A stretch of 64,000 bases of DNA from Variovorax sp. IB41 (GCF_016405905.1 NZ_JAEFCB010000008.1:186001-250000), one strand, 5' to 3'. Counted from the stretch's first letter, positions 17,065 to 25,574 are shown. The notes: generated from the sequence alone by a model not told the origin. A program made the numbers and translations.

Positions 17065-18023
17065 CGAAGAGACGCCTCCTGAAATCCATCGCCGCGCTGG
17101 CCGCGTGCGCTCCGTTGCTCGGCTGGGCCGCATGGCCCGACAAGCCCATCCGCATGGTCGTGCCGTACGCCGCGGGCGGCGGCGCCGACAACACCGCACG
17201 CGTGGTCGCGCAGCAGCTGAGCGTCGCGCTCGGCCAGCAGATCGTCATCGACAACAAGCCCGGCGCGGGCGGCGTGATCGGCGAGGACAACGTGGCCAAG
17301 GCGCCCGCCGACGGCTACACCGTGCTCTACGACGCTTCCGCGTTCGCGGTGAACCCGTCGCTGCGCAAGCTCCCGTTCGATGCGGCCAAGGATTTCATTC
17401 CCGTCTCGCTGGTGGCCACCGCGCCGCAGATCCTCGTCGTGCCCGCAACCGCGCCCTACAAGACGGTGGCCGAGTTCCTCGACTTCGCGCGCAAGAACCC
17501 CGGCAAGCTCAGCTTCGCCTCGGCCGGCGGCGGCACCGGCTCGCACCTGGCGGGCGAGGCGCTGAACGAGCAGGCCAAGGTCAACCTGATGCACGTGCCC
17601 TACAAGGGCGGCGCGCCCGCGCTGACCGACGTCATGGGCGAGCAGGTCTCCGCGTACTTCGGCAACGTGGCCTCGACGCTGGGCTACGTCAAGTCGGGCA
17701 AGCTGCGCGCGCTGGCCGTGAGCTCCAGCAAGCGCGTGAACGGATTGCCCGACACGCCCACACTCGCCGAGTCGGGCCTGCCGGGCTACAACGTGGTCGA
17801 GTGGAACGGTGTGTTCCTGCCCAAGGGCACGCCGGCCGATGTGGTGCAGCGGCTGGGCAAGGCCGTGCAGGCGGCGGTCAACGACCCCGTCGTGAAGCAG
17901 AAGCTGCTGCAGTTCGGCCTGGAGCCCGCAGGCACCACGCCCGAGGCGTTCGCGAAATTCGTGCAGGACGAGACGGGCAGGGTGAGCGCGCTGGTGAAGG
18001 CGCGGAACATCCGGGTCGACTGA
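17061..18023 (+). CDS. Second Bug family solute receptor of the operon
   Basis: A 320-residue periplasmic receptor with signal peptide MTKRRLLKSIAALAACAPLLG... and the Bug motifs WPDKPIRMVVPYAAGGGADN and IVIDNKPGAGGVIG. The ATG overlaps the previous stop (ATGA at 17061-17064), so it is translationally coupled to the amidohydrolase. It shares only family-level similarity with the first Bug protein at 13965, suggesting a second ligand or a sensory role. The stop lies 4 bases from that of a convergent LysR gene. Confidence 0.93.
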   Translation: MTKRRLLKSIAALAACAPLLGWAAWPDKPIRMVVPYAAGGGADNTARVVAQQLSVALGQQIVIDNKPGAGGVIGEDNVAKAPADGYTVLYDASAFAVNPSLRKLPFDAAKDFIPVSLVATAPQILVVPATAPYKTVAEFLDFARKNPGKLSFASAGGGTGSHLAGEALNEQAKVNLMHVPYKGGAPALTDVMGEQVSAYFGNVASTLGYVKSGKLRALAVSSSKRVNGLPDTPTLAESGLPGYNVVEWNGVFLPKGTPADVVQRLGKAVQAAVNDPVVKQKLLQFGLEPAGTTPEAFAKFVQDETGRVSALVKARNIRVD

Positions 18024-18027
18024 GCCG

Positions 18028-18939
18028 CTACCGTGCCATCGCGCTCGTTCCATTCACCTCATGGATGAGGTCGATGAACGCGCGCAGCCCCGCGGAGATG
18101 TGCCGCCGCCCCGAGTAGTAGAGCGCCAGCCCCGCGACGGCCGGCATCCGGTCGTCCAGCACGCGCACGAGGCGGCCGCTCGCCACGTCTTCCTCGATGT
18201 ACCACTCGGCCACTTGCGCGAGGCCCATGCCTTGCCGCGCCGCATCGAGCATCAGGGCCGGCGCATCGAGGATCAGGCGGCCCGGCACCTCCAGCGCCTG
18301 CACCTTGCCCTTGGCCATGAATTCCCATGGCGAGGGCACGCCGCTGGGCAGGCGGGCGCGTATGCATTGGTGCGCGGACAGATCGGCGAGCGAACCCGGC
18401 GCCGGGTGCCTGGCGAAGTAGCCGGGCGAGCCGACCACCACCATGCGCAGCCCCACGCCGATGGGCACGCGCACCATGTCGCGCGGCACCAGTTCGCTGG
18501 GTCGGATGCCCACGTCGAAGCCTTCGCCGACGATATCGACCATGCGGCCTTCGGTGACGATGTCCACCGTCATCGCCGGATGGCGCCGCAGGAACTCGCA
18601 GACGATCGGCGCGAAGACCATGCGCGCCGCGCCCAGCGAGCTGTTGATGCGCAGCGTGCCGGTGGGTGTGGCGCGCTGGTCGTTGAGGTCGCTCATCGCG
18701 CCCTGGATCTGCGCGATCGCCGGCTCGATGCGGGCAAGGAACGCGTGACCGGCCTCGGTCAGCGACACGCTGCGCGTGGTGCGGTGAAAGAGCCGCACGC
18801 CCAGCCGCGACTCCAGCCCGGCCACCGCGCTGCTGAGCGCCGAGGTGGACATGCCCAGTTCCACCGCCGCGGCCCGGAAGCTGTGGCGCCGCGCGACGGC
18901 CAGCACCGCCTCGAATTCAATCAGCCCTGTCTTGTGCAT
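18028..18939 (-). CDS. LysR family regulator divergent from aldehyde dehydrogenase
   Basis: A 303-residue LysR protein from MHKTGLIEFEAVLAVARRHS. The HTH spans about residues 5-62 (SFRAAAVELGMSTSALSSAV), followed by a binding domain of the CrgA-like type with GFDVGIRPSELVPRDMV. An in-frame ATG at 18978 would add 13 residues (MENRARRIPVFRT), but a palindrome that looks like an operator overlaps that codon, so the later start is preferred. It is transcribed away from the aldehyde dehydrogenase at 19054 and probably regulates it. Confidence 0.88.
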   Translation of the reverse strand: MHKTGLIEFEAVLAVARRHSFRAAAVELGMSTSALSSAVAGLESRLGVRLFHRTTRSVSLTEAGHAFLARIEPAIAQIQGAMSDLNDQRATPTGTLRINSSLGAARMVFAPIVCEFLRRHPAMTVDIVTEGRMVDIVGEGFDVGIRPSELVPRDMVRVPIGVGLRMVVVGSPGYFARHPAPGSLADLSAHQCIRARLPSGVPSPWEFMAKGKVQALEVPGRLILDAPALMLDAARQGMGLAQVAEWYIEEDVASGRLVRVLDDRMPAVAGLALYYSGRRHISAGLRAFIDLIHEVNGTSAMAR

Positions 18940-18975
18940 TGTCCTGAATACCGGGATGCGTCGTGCGCGATTTTC

Positions 18976-18990
18976 CATCTTATCAAGATG
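18976..18990. promoter_or_regulatory. Candidate LysR operator before aldehyde dehydrogenase
   Basis: CATCTT-ATC-AAGATG is a perfect 6-base inverted repeat with a 3-base centre in the region between the divergent LysR and aldehyde dehydrogenase genes. Confidence 0.5.
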
Positions 18991-19053
18991 ATCGAGGGGC
19001 CATAGATTGCCCATGACCCTGGGATTTCCGGGGAAAGCAAACGGAGCAGTTCC

Positions 19054-20472
19054 ATGCGTCACCTCTCTCACGCCTACATCGACGGCGCCTTCGTTCCCGT
19101 GCAGGGCAGCGAAGTCGTCGACATCGTCAATCCCGCCACCGAGGCGTGCATCGGCACCGTCACGCTCGGCAATCGCGACGACGTGCGACGCGCCATCGCC
19201 GCCGCGCAGCGCGCGCAGCCGGCCTTCGGCCGCAGCACGAAAGAAGAGCGCATCGACATGCTGCGGCGCCTGGAGGCCGCCGTGCTCGCGCGCACCGACG
19301 AGATCCGCGAAGCCACCATCGAGGAATACGGCGGACCGCTGTCGCGCGCGCAATGGGTCGCCGACTACGCCTCGCAGTGCTTCGCCAACGCGGTGAAGAC
19401 GCTGGAGGCCTATGCGTTCACGCGCTCTGTCGGCGAGGCCACGGTGGTCATGGAGCCGGTGGGCGTCGCCGCGCTGATGACGCCGTGGAACAGCACCGCG
19501 GGCTCCATCTGCAACAAGCTCGCGAGCGCCCTCGCGGCGGGCTGCGCGTGCGTCATGAAGCCGAGCGAGCTGAGCCCGATCCAGACGCAGGTGATTGCAG
19601 AAGCCATCCACGATGCCGGCCTGCCGCCGGGCGTGGTCAACATCGTGAACGGCCGCGGTGCCGATGTCGGCAGCGAGATCAGCACGCACCCCGGCATCGC
19701 CAAGATTTCCTTCACCGGCTCGACGCCCACGGGCAAGGCGATCCTGCGCGCGGGCGCCGAGACGATGAAACGCGTGAGCCTGGCGCTCACGGGAAAGTCC
19801 GCCACCCTCATCCTCGAAGACGCGGACCTCGCGCAAGCCATCCCGCTCGCGTTGAGCGCGGGCTTTCTCAACAGCGGCCAGGCCTGCATCGCCGGCACGC
19901 GCATCCTGATGCCGCGCGCGCGGCTCGCCGAGGCGATCGAGCACGTCAAGACCACGGTGGAGGGCCTCATCGTGGGCGATCCGCGCGATCCGCAGACGCT
20001 CATCGGGCCGTTGGTGAACCAGGCCCAGTACGACCGCATCCAGCGCTTCATTCGCTCGGGGCTGGAGGAGGGCGCCACGCTCGTTGCGGGCGGCGAAGGC
20101 CGGCCTGCGCATCTGGCGCGCGGCTACTTCGTGAAGCCGACTGTGTTCGCCGATGTGCGCAACGACATGCAGATCGCCCGCGAAGAAATCTTCGGCCCGG
20201 TGCTGTGCCTGCTGGCCTATGACGACGAAGAAGAGGCGGTGCGCATCGCCAACGACTCGCCCTATGGATTGCAGGCGTACGTTTTTTCTTCGGACGCCGG
20301 GCGCGCGCGCCGCGTTGCCGAGCGGCTGGAGGCGGGCGGCGTGATGGTCAATGCGATCCGGCCCGCGCTCACGGCGCCATTCGGCGGCGTCAAGCAATCG
20401 GGGCTGGGCCGGGAGTACGGCGTGTTCGGGCTGGAAGCGTTCCTGGAGCCGAAGACCATCGTGTCGGCGTGA
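19054..20472 (+). CDS. Aldehyde dehydrogenase family protein lacking the usual general-base glutamate
   Basis: A 472-residue NAD(P)-dependent aldehyde dehydrogenase. The catalytic cysteine is Cys278 in NSGQACIAG, the Asn of the oxyanion hole is in PWNSTAG, and EEIFGPV and FGGVKQSGLGREYG are present. The position of the general-base glutamate, normally LELGGK, reads LALTGK: Ala244 (codon GCG at 19783-19785). It lies exactly 34 residues before Cys278, the spacing of Glu268 and Cys302 in human ALDH2, so the loss is real rather than a misalignment. Enzymes lacking this Glu include CoA-acylating family members. The gene has its own divergent LysR regulator; the substrate is unknown. The stop codon abuts that of the convergent next gene. 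Confidence 0.9.
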   Translation: MRHLSHAYIDGAFVPVQGSEVVDIVNPATEACIGTVTLGNRDDVRRAIAAAQRAQPAFGRSTKEERIDMLRRLEAAVLARTDEIREATIEEYGGPLSRAQWVADYASQCFANAVKTLEAYAFTRSVGEATVVMEPVGVAALMTPWNSTAGSICNKLASALAAGCACVMKPSELSPIQTQVIAEAIHDAGLPPGVVNIVNGRGADVGSEISTHPGIAKISFTGSTPTGKAILRAGAETMKRVSLALTGKSATLILEDADLAQAIPLALSAGFLNSGQACIAGTRILMPRARLAEAIEHVKTTVEGLIVGDPRDPQTLIGPLVNQAQYDRIQRFIRSGLEEGATLVAGGEGRPAHLARGYFVKPTVFADVRNDMQIAREEIFGPVLCLLAYDDEEEAVRIANDSPYGLQAYVFSSDAGRARRVAERLEAGGVMVNAIRPALTAPFGGVKQSGLGREYGVFGLEAFLEPKTIVSA

Positions 20473-21036
20473 TCAGGCGGAGGGCGCATCCCAGCGGGCC
20501 TTGAACCTTGCGAACACCGCGGGCGAGTTCAGCCGCTTCGCCGAGTCGTCCTCGAACGCTTCCGCATCGTCGGAGTCCGAGATGCTGCAAAAGAGCGTCA
20601 GCGCCTGCCTGTCGGTGCCGGTCCCGAAGAAGCCCTCCTGGTCCAGATCGGCCAGTGCATTGACCATCGCGTCGTGCAACTGCGAACGAAAGGCGGCGAA
20701 GGCGCGGCCGCCGCTCTTCTGCTTCAGCACGTGGGCACGCAGGCGATCGCTCACGGCGGTGAAGTCTCCTGCATGCTGGTGTTCGTAGGCCCACTCCGCA
20801 GTCCCCCAGCGTGAATAGGCGATGTCCGCTGGCTCGGTGCAATCGTTGTCCAACAGGATGCGCTGCAGCGCTTCTTCGCTGTTCGCGCTCGGGCACACCG
20901 TCATCGCGCCGTCGTCGGTGTAGAGGGCCATCGCGTAGAAGCGTTCGTTCGGGTGCTGCGCGCGCAACGCGGCGAAAGCGGTGCGGGCGGCTTCGCGAAT
21001 CTGGGTGCGCAGCGTTTCGAAGTCGAAAGAGGTCAT
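20473..21036 (-). CDS. DUF4303 family protein
   Basis: A 187-residue soluble protein beginning MTSFDFETLRTQIREAARTA. It has the features I associate with DUF4303: an N-terminal helix, RFYAMALYTDDGAMTVCPSANSEE, and a central acidic YSRWGTAEWAYEH. Function is unknown; related proteins often appear near polymorphic toxin or immunity loci, but no toxin gene is seen here. The long open frame upstream of 21036 is the shadow of the neighbouring lipoprotein gene. GGAGGACAA lies upstream on the minus strand as a ribosome-binding site. Its stop TGA abuts the stop of the aldehyde dehydrogenase (TGATCA). Confidence 0.75.
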   Translation of the reverse strand: MTSFDFETLRTQIREAARTAFAALRAQHPNERFYAMALYTDDGAMTVCPSANSEEALQRILLDNDCTEPADIAYSRWGTAEWAYEHQHAGDFTAVSDRLRAHVLKQKSGGRAFAAFRSQLHDAMVNALADLDQEGFFGTGTDRQALTLFCSISDSDDAEAFEDDSAKRLNSPAVFARFKARWDAPSA

Positions 21037-21104
21037 GCGAGATGGAGGACAAGTGAGCGAGCCGCGATGGTAGATCGGCGTGCTTTCACCGGTCTCGGCC
21101 GCCA

Positions 21105-22259
21105 TCACCCCGCGCACGCCGCCACGCCCGGCCCCGGGTATTCCATCTCCTGCATCACCCATTCCCGCCGCGCCTCCCCATGCCGCGCGGCGATTTCGCA
21201 CAGCGTGCGGTCCAGCTGCTGCACCGGCTTGAGCGACGAAGACAGCGGCAGGCGCATCGATCCTTCGCGCGCCGGTTGCGTCACGAGCACCAGCCCACTG
21301 CGCAACGTGACCGGGCCGGGCGCAGCTGCAGACGCCGCATCCACGCTGACGTGCCCCGTGCGCGTCCACGCATCCGCAGCCAGCGCGAGCGCGATGTCGT
21401 CGGTGCCGTTCTGCACATCGACCTGCCGGCGCTCGCCGCGCCAGAACGCGGTCTTGTTGAGCAGGTAGCTGCCGCCGCGCTTCATGTTCAGGCCGAAGGG
21501 CGCGCTGTCGTGCTCGGGGGTCCATGACGTCACACCCAATTCGGCTGCCATCGCCTTCGCCTTCTGCGGCCCGTCGATCGCCTCGACCAGCGCCAGCATC
21601 GTCGGCACCGAAGCGGTGATGCCGGTGGTGGTGGCGACGCCGCGGTCCATCACGTAGCGTTGGTGCGGCACGTAGGTCGCGCCGGGGTGGCGCTTGAGCA
21701 GCGTCTTGCGGTCGAACCAGTGGCCTGCGAAACGGCGGCCGTCGAGCAAGCCCGCATGGCCGACCACCAGCGCGCCGGAGCAGACGCCGATCACCCGCGC
21801 GCCCCGCGCGGCCTGCTGCTTCAGCCAGGCGGCCACGGCGGCATCGTCCTCGACGATCATCGCGGGCACGATCACATAGTCCGCGCCGGAAGGGTTCGCA
21901 CGATCGAAGCTCGCGAAGTCCTGCGCCCCTTCCACCTGTAGCGCGGGGTACAGGTTCACCCGCCCGCTCTTGGGCGCCACGATCCGCACATCGGCCACGT
22001 CGGCGCGCTGGAGCACCGCGTGCGGCAGCAGCAGGTCGGTCATCTCGGTGCCTTCGTTCAGCGCGAGCACCGCGACCACCGGCCTGCCCGCGCGGCGCGG
22101 CTTCAGGGCGTCCACGAAGGCCTGCTGCTCGCGTTCTCTCGCGGCCGCGTCGGCCTGTGCGGGCGGCAGCGGCGCGCCCGCGCCGCAGGCTGCGAGGGCA
22201 AAGGCTGCAATACTGGCGCCGACCAGCGCCCACACTGTTCTGTACAGCGCTCTCCACAT
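21105..22259 (-). CDS. DJ-1/PfpI (class I glutamine amidotransferase-like) lipoprotein
   Basis: A 384-residue protein with a lipoprotein signal: MWRALYRTVWALVGASIAAF then LAAC, Cys24 being the lipidation site. The domain at about residues 60-245 is homologous to the sensor half of GlxA-type regulators: GVCSGALVVGHAGLLDGRRF holds the nucleophile-elbow cysteine, followed by GHWFDRKTLLKRHPG. There is no DNA-binding domain; the C-terminal 130 residues look like a second globular part. It is thus a membrane-anchored, probably periplasmic relative of the regulator encoded divergently 43 bases away at 22303. It may bind or process the signal sensed by that regulator. No known function. Confidence 0.8.
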   Translation of the reverse strand: MWRALYRTVWALVGASIAAFALAACGAGAPLPPAQADAAAREREQQAFVDALKPRRAGRPVVAVLALNEGTEMTDLLLPHAVLQRADVADVRIVAPKSGRVNLYPALQVEGAQDFASFDRANPSGADYVIVPAMIVEDDAAVAAWLKQQAARGARVIGVCSGALVVGHAGLLDGRRFAGHWFDRKTLLKRHPGATYVPHQRYVMDRGVATTTGITASVPTMLALVEAIDGPQKAKAMAAELGVTSWTPEHDSAPFGLNMKRGGSYLLNKTAFWRGERRQVDVQNGTDDIALALAADAWTRTGHVSVDAASAAAPGPVTLRSGLVLVTQPAREGSMRLPLSSSLKPVQQLDRTLCEIAARHGEARREWVMQEMEYPGPGVAACAG

Positions 22260-22302
22260 GGCTTTGTTCTCCTGTCAACGTGACGATGACCCGAGGTTAA
22301 GA

Positions 22303-23334
22303 ATGCCCACGCCGACCCACAAGGACGAAGACACCGCGGTTTCTGCCAGCGACGTGGTGCTGGTGGTGTTCGACGGCGTCGAGGTGCTCGATGCCGCCGG
22401 CCCCGCCAGCGTGTTCAGCAAGGCCGAGCAGATGCGCCCCGGCACCTACCGCATGCACATCGCATCGCCCGGCGGCGGCACGGTGTCGACCAACGGCGGC
22501 TTGCAATTCGGCGGCACGCTGACACTGCAGCAATTGCCCGCCACCATCGACACGCTGATCGTGGCCGGCGGCGACGAGCCCGCGGTGCGCGAAGCCATCA
22601 TCGAGCACCGCATCGGCGTGTGGCTGAAAGAGGTCGCGCCGAACATCCGGCGCATCGCGAGCGTTTGCAGCGGCGCCTTTGCGCTCGCGGCGGCGGGCCT
22701 GCTCGATGGCCGCGAGGCCACCACGCACTGGCGCTGGTGCGACCAGTTGCAGGCGCTGCGGCCGCAGACGCGCGTGCAGCGCGAGCGCATCTATGTGCGC
22801 GATGGGCCGGTGTGGACATCGGCCGGCGTCACCACCGGCATCGAGCTCGCGCTCGCATTGGTCGAAGACGACCTCGGCCACGCCGTGTCGATGGACATCG
22901 CGCGCACGCTCGCATTGCCGATGCTGCGCGGCGCCGAGCAACCGCAGCTGAGCCAGGCGCTTCAGGCACAAGGCGCGGCGAGTCATCGCCTGCGCGAGCT
23001 GGTCGCGTGGATCGGCACGCATCCGCAGGAGGCGCTGTCGGTGGAACTGCTGGCCGAGCGCGTGCAGATGAGCCCGCGCAATTTCGCGCGCGCTTTCGCG
23101 GCGGAAACGGGCAGCACGCCCGCGCGCTTCGTCGAGCAGACGCGCGTCGCGGCCGCGGCGCAACTGTTGCTGCAGACGCAGTGGCCGCAGGAGCGCATCG
23201 CGGCGCGCAGCGGCTTTCGTTCGGTGGATGCGCTGCAGCGCGCGTTCGCGCGGCAGCACGGCGTGACACCGCAGCGCTATCGGGATGCACGCGATGCACG
23301 CGACGCAGCGCCGCGCCGCAAGCCAGGAAATTAG
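22303..23334 (+). CDS. GlxA family AraC-type regulator with DJ-1/PfpI sensor domain
   Basis: A 343-residue transcription factor. The N-terminal DJ-1/PfpI domain (about residues 15-190) has SVCSGAFALAAAGLLDGREA with the elbow cysteine and THWRWCDQL. The C-terminal AraC HTH pair (about 230-335) has LSVELLAERVQMSPRNFARA and a second helix pair ending RYRDARDA. The ATG at 22303 is preferred; the frame is open upstream through the opposite gene. GlxA-type proteins include regulators of carnitine, betaine or arginine metabolism. It is divergent from the lipoprotein sharing its sensor fold, which suggests a functional pair. A short tail with a duplicated DARDARDA motif ends the protein. Confidence 0.9.
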   Translation: MPTPTHKDEDTAVSASDVVLVVFDGVEVLDAAGPASVFSKAEQMRPGTYRMHIASPGGGTVSTNGGLQFGGTLTLQQLPATIDTLIVAGGDEPAVREAIIEHRIGVWLKEVAPNIRRIASVCSGAFALAAAGLLDGREATTHWRWCDQLQALRPQTRVQRERIYVRDGPVWTSAGVTTGIELALALVEDDLGHAVSMDIARTLALPMLRGAEQPQLSQALQAQGAASHRLRELVAWIGTHPQEALSVELLAERVQMSPRNFARAFAAETGSTPARFVEQTRVAAAAQLLLQTQWPQERIAARSGFRSVDALQRAFARQHGVTPQRYRDARDARDAAPRRKPGN

Positions 23335-23638
23335 CAAGTCACACCGGTTCACAGTTGATCCGCGCGAACCGAGACTTACTCGACATATTCAGTTGCCGCG
23401 CCGGCCTTCTGTTCTCTAAAGTGAATGCCCCGACATCAACCGAACCCCCCTAGTGGGCGTGGAGGCCAGCACCCGGCAAACCGAACATGCATGAACCGCT
23501 TACCTCGCAGCGGGTCGTCGATGCGTCTCCTGCGCATCGATGCGAACGCGAGGCACAAAAGGCAACGGCCGGGGGCGCGAAACACCCCCAGCCGTCTGAC
23601 CAAATGAAGTGCAACCCCTTTAAGAAAGAGCACACCAA
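23335..23638 (+). promoter_or_regulatory. Long leader region with two hairpins before a small gene
   Basis: This 304-base gap has no convincing gene. A possible promoter is TTGCCG (23393-23398) and TAAAGT (23417-23422), spacing 18. Downstream are a perfect 8-base stem with a 7-base loop (TCGATGCG at 23518-23525, CGCATCGA at 23533-23540) and a stem ACGGC-C-GGGGG / CCCCC-A-GCCGT at 23565-23595. Neither is followed by a T tract. The second ends about 43 bases before the GTG start at 23639, so it may shape a structured 5' leader. Confidence 0.4.
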
Positions 23639-23890
23639 GTGGCTAAACGAACTATAGCCGGGCACAACACGCCCGTACCCCCCGAAGTCTCCGCCCAGAC
23701 CGCATCGGACATCCTCGAAAACAAGCTCGCGCAGCTGAAGTCGCTGCTGTGGTGCTGCTACGGCGATGCTGACTGGCTGTGGGAAGCGGGCCCGCAGACC
23801 CGGGACAACGTGATGTGGATCGCCTTCGATCTTGTGAGCGATGCGGTCGATCTGCATCAGGAATGCATGCGCAAGGGCGCTCGCATCTGA
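23639..23890 (+). CDS. Small hypothetical protein, 83 residues, GTG start
   Basis: An 83-residue soluble protein starting MAKRTIAGHNTPVPPEVSAQ. Residues about 20-80 form two predicted amphipathic helices with tryptophans and a pair of cysteines (SLLWCCYGDADWLWEAG). The GTG at 23639 is preceded by AAGAAAGAG at a spacing of 8, which supports translation. I do not recognise the family. Similar small helical proteins of this size occur in pseudomonads and Burkholderiales without known function. It may be co-transcribed with the GrpB-like gene 67 bases downstream. Confidence 0.55.
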   Translation: MAKRTIAGHNTPVPPEVSAQTASDILENKLAQLKSLLWCCYGDADWLWEAGPQTRDNVMWIAFDLVSDAVDLHQECMRKGARI

Positions 23891-23957
23891 CATCGGCCCG
23901 GGCTACCATCGGCCCGGCGCGGCTGCTCTGCATGAGCCTCCGCATGGAGGAGGCCCC

Positions 23958-24533
23958 ATGAAGATCAGCCCGTTCGACGAAAGCCCGGAGCACCGCAACA
24001 TCCTGCCCTACGACCCGGCGTATGCCGAGGTGTTCGCGCAGGTGCAACGCTACGTTCAGGAGCGCCTCGAAGGCGTGGCGCTCGTCCACATCGGCAGCAC
24101 CGCCATCCGCGGCTTGCGCGGCAAGCCGATGGTGGACATTGCCGCCATCACACAGGCTGAAAACCTTCGCGCCGCGCAACAAACGTTCGAGGCGCTGGGC
24201 TTTCATCGCCGTGCTGTCTGGGTCGACAAGGACGAGAAGCCCTATGTCTGCGGCAGCATCGCGCACGACGCACGCACGTTCAACATCAACATCCACATCT
24301 GCCACCGCGGCGATCCGGTTCACGCGGACTCGCTGGCCTTCATCGACATCCTCGAGCGGCGCCCGGACTTGCGCACGCGGTATGAAGAGGCCAAGGACCG
24401 CGCGCATGCGATCGATCCCGTCAACCCGGAGGTCTACAACCGGGAGAAGGCGGCGGTGATCCAGGAGATCCACGCGCAGATCGAGCACGCGGAAAAGCAA
24501 GGAACGCCATCGCTCTCTCGACGAGGAACCTGA
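23958..24533 (+). CDS. GrpB family protein (predicted nucleotidyltransferase fold)
   Basis: A 191-residue protein of the GrpB/Dephospho-CoA kinase-associated UPF0157 family. Typical motifs are LPYDPAYAEVFAQ at the N terminus, HIGSTAIRGLRGKPMVDI (about residues 44-61, the GSTA..L..KP.ID nucleotidyltransferase-like signature) and NINIHICHRGDP. Members have been tied loosely to CoA metabolism by fusion, but their activity is not established. GGAGGAGG lies 8 bases before the ATG at 23958. Convergent with argC, 18 bases apart. Confidence 0.85.
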   Translation: MKISPFDESPEHRNILPYDPAYAEVFAQVQRYVQERLEGVALVHIGSTAIRGLRGKPMVDIAAITQAENLRAAQQTFEALGFHRRAVWVDKDEKPYVCGSIAHDARTFNINIHICHRGDPVHADSLAFIDILERRPDLRTRYEEAKDRAHAIDPVNPEVYNREKAAVIQEIHAQIEHAEKQGTPSLSRRGT

Positions 24534-24551
24534 AAGTCCTCCTGGGCATTC

Positions 24552-25478
24552 CTACGCGCTCAACATCAACTCGAGGTTCTGAACGGCCGCGCCCGACGCG
24601 CCCTTGCCCAGGTTGTCGAACACGGCGGAGAGCAGCACCTGCCCGTGGCCCGCGTTGGCGAACACGCCCAGCTGCAGGTCGTTGGTTCCGTTCAGCGCCT
24701 GCGGATCGAGGTGCGTCATCGCCTTCGTCTCCTCCAGCGACAGGACCTTGACGTGCCGCGCGTTCGCGTAGTGCTGCGCAAGGCATGCCTGCAGCCGCGC
24801 ACCATCGACGCCGCCCGCCAACAAGCGCAACTCGATCGGTACCGTCAGCACGATGCCCTGCCGGTATGCCCCGTAAGCCGGCACGAAGAACGGACGGTGC
24901 GCGAGCCCGGCGTAACCCTGGATTTCAGGCGTGTGCTTGTGCTCCAGCGCGAGGCCATAGACTTGCGACGCGGCCACGTTCGGAGCGTCGCTCGCTTCGT
25001 GCGCATCGATCGCGGCCCTTCCACCGCCCGAGTAGCCGGAGGTTGCATAGACGGCCGCCGGGTAGTCGCGCGGCAGCAGGCCCGCTTCCACCAGCGGCCG
25101 CAACAGGGCGATGGCACCTGTCGGATAGCAACCCGGATTGGTGACGCGCCGCGCTTGCGCAATCCGTTGTGCATGCTCCTCGGCCATCTCGGGAAAGCCG
25201 TAGACCCAGTCCGGGTGCGTGCGATGCGCCGAGCTCGCGTCGATCACGCGCACGGCCGGGTTCCGGATGAAGCCTGCCGCTTCGCGCGCAGCCGCATCCG
25301 GCAGGCAAAGGATCGCGACGTCGCAGGCGTTGATCGCCTCCGCGCGGCGCTGGGCGTCCTTGCGTTCGGCCGCCGGCAGGGTCACCAGCTGCAGGTCGGC
25401 GCGGTCGCGCAGGCGCTCGTGGATCTGCAGCCCGGTGGTGCCCTGGTCGCCGTCGATGAAGATGGTCGGAAGACGCAT
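24552..25478 (-). CDS. argC: N-acetyl-gamma-glutamyl-phosphate reductase, type 2 (ArgC)
   Basis: A 308-residue NADPH-dependent reductase of arginine biosynthesis that converts N-acetylglutamyl phosphate to the semialdehyde. The start [18 protein letters not shown] is the nucleotide-binding loop of the short (type 2) ArgC group, and NPGCYPTG holds the catalytic Cys117. YSGGGR and [10 protein letters not shown] are also typical. No other arg genes are here; a second, main ArgC elsewhere in the genome is likely, so this copy may serve a related substrate or a conditional role. A LysR gene is divergent from it across 120 bases, unusual for a biosynthetic argC and suggestive of catabolic or induced use. 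Confidence 0.92.
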   Translation of the reverse strand: MRLPTIFIDGDQGTTGLQIHERLRDRADLQLVTLPAAERKDAQRRAEAINACDVAILCLPDAAAREAAGFIRNPAVRVIDASSAHRTHPDWVYGFPEMAEEHAQRIAQARRVTNPGCYPTGAIALLRPLVEAGLLPRDYPAAVYATSGYSGGGRAAIDAHEASDAPNVAASQVYGLALEHKHTPEIQGYAGLAHRPFFVPAYGAYRQGIVLTVPIELRLLAGGVDGARLQACLAQHYANARHVKVLSLEETKAMTHLDPQALNGTNDLQLGVFANAGHGQVLLSAVFDNLGKGASGAAVQNLELMLSA

Positions 25479-25546
25479 GTCGCTCGCTCCTGATTCGGTC
25501 TCTGGATGGATAAGCCCCGATTTTTCCCCGTTCGATAAAATAAGAA

Positions 25547-25574
25547 AAGTTGAATTTGTTGAACTTCTGGTTCA
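25547..25574. promoter_or_regulatory. Candidate LysR operator between argC and LysR gene
   Basis: AAGTTGAA-TTTG-TTGAACTT (25547-25566) is an 8-base inverted repeat with one mismatch pair, overlapped by TGAAC-TTCTG-GTTCA (25560-25574). Both lie in an AT-rich stretch between the divergent start codons at 25478 and 25599. Confidence 0.5.

Noticed and set aside
18028..20397. A 789-codon minus-strand frame continuing from the LysR gene through the aldehyde dehydrogenase
   Set aside because: The upstream part is the shadow of the dehydrogenase; only the 3' 304 codons match LysR.
23425..23607. A 60-codon frame before the 83-residue gene
   Set aside because: No ribosome-binding site; Arg/Pro-rich sequence, and it overlaps hairpins.
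23639..24533. A toxin-antitoxin pair (83-residue protein with GrpB-like protein)
   Set aside because: GrpB is not a known toxin and the 67-base gap and separate good ribosome-binding sites give no support.
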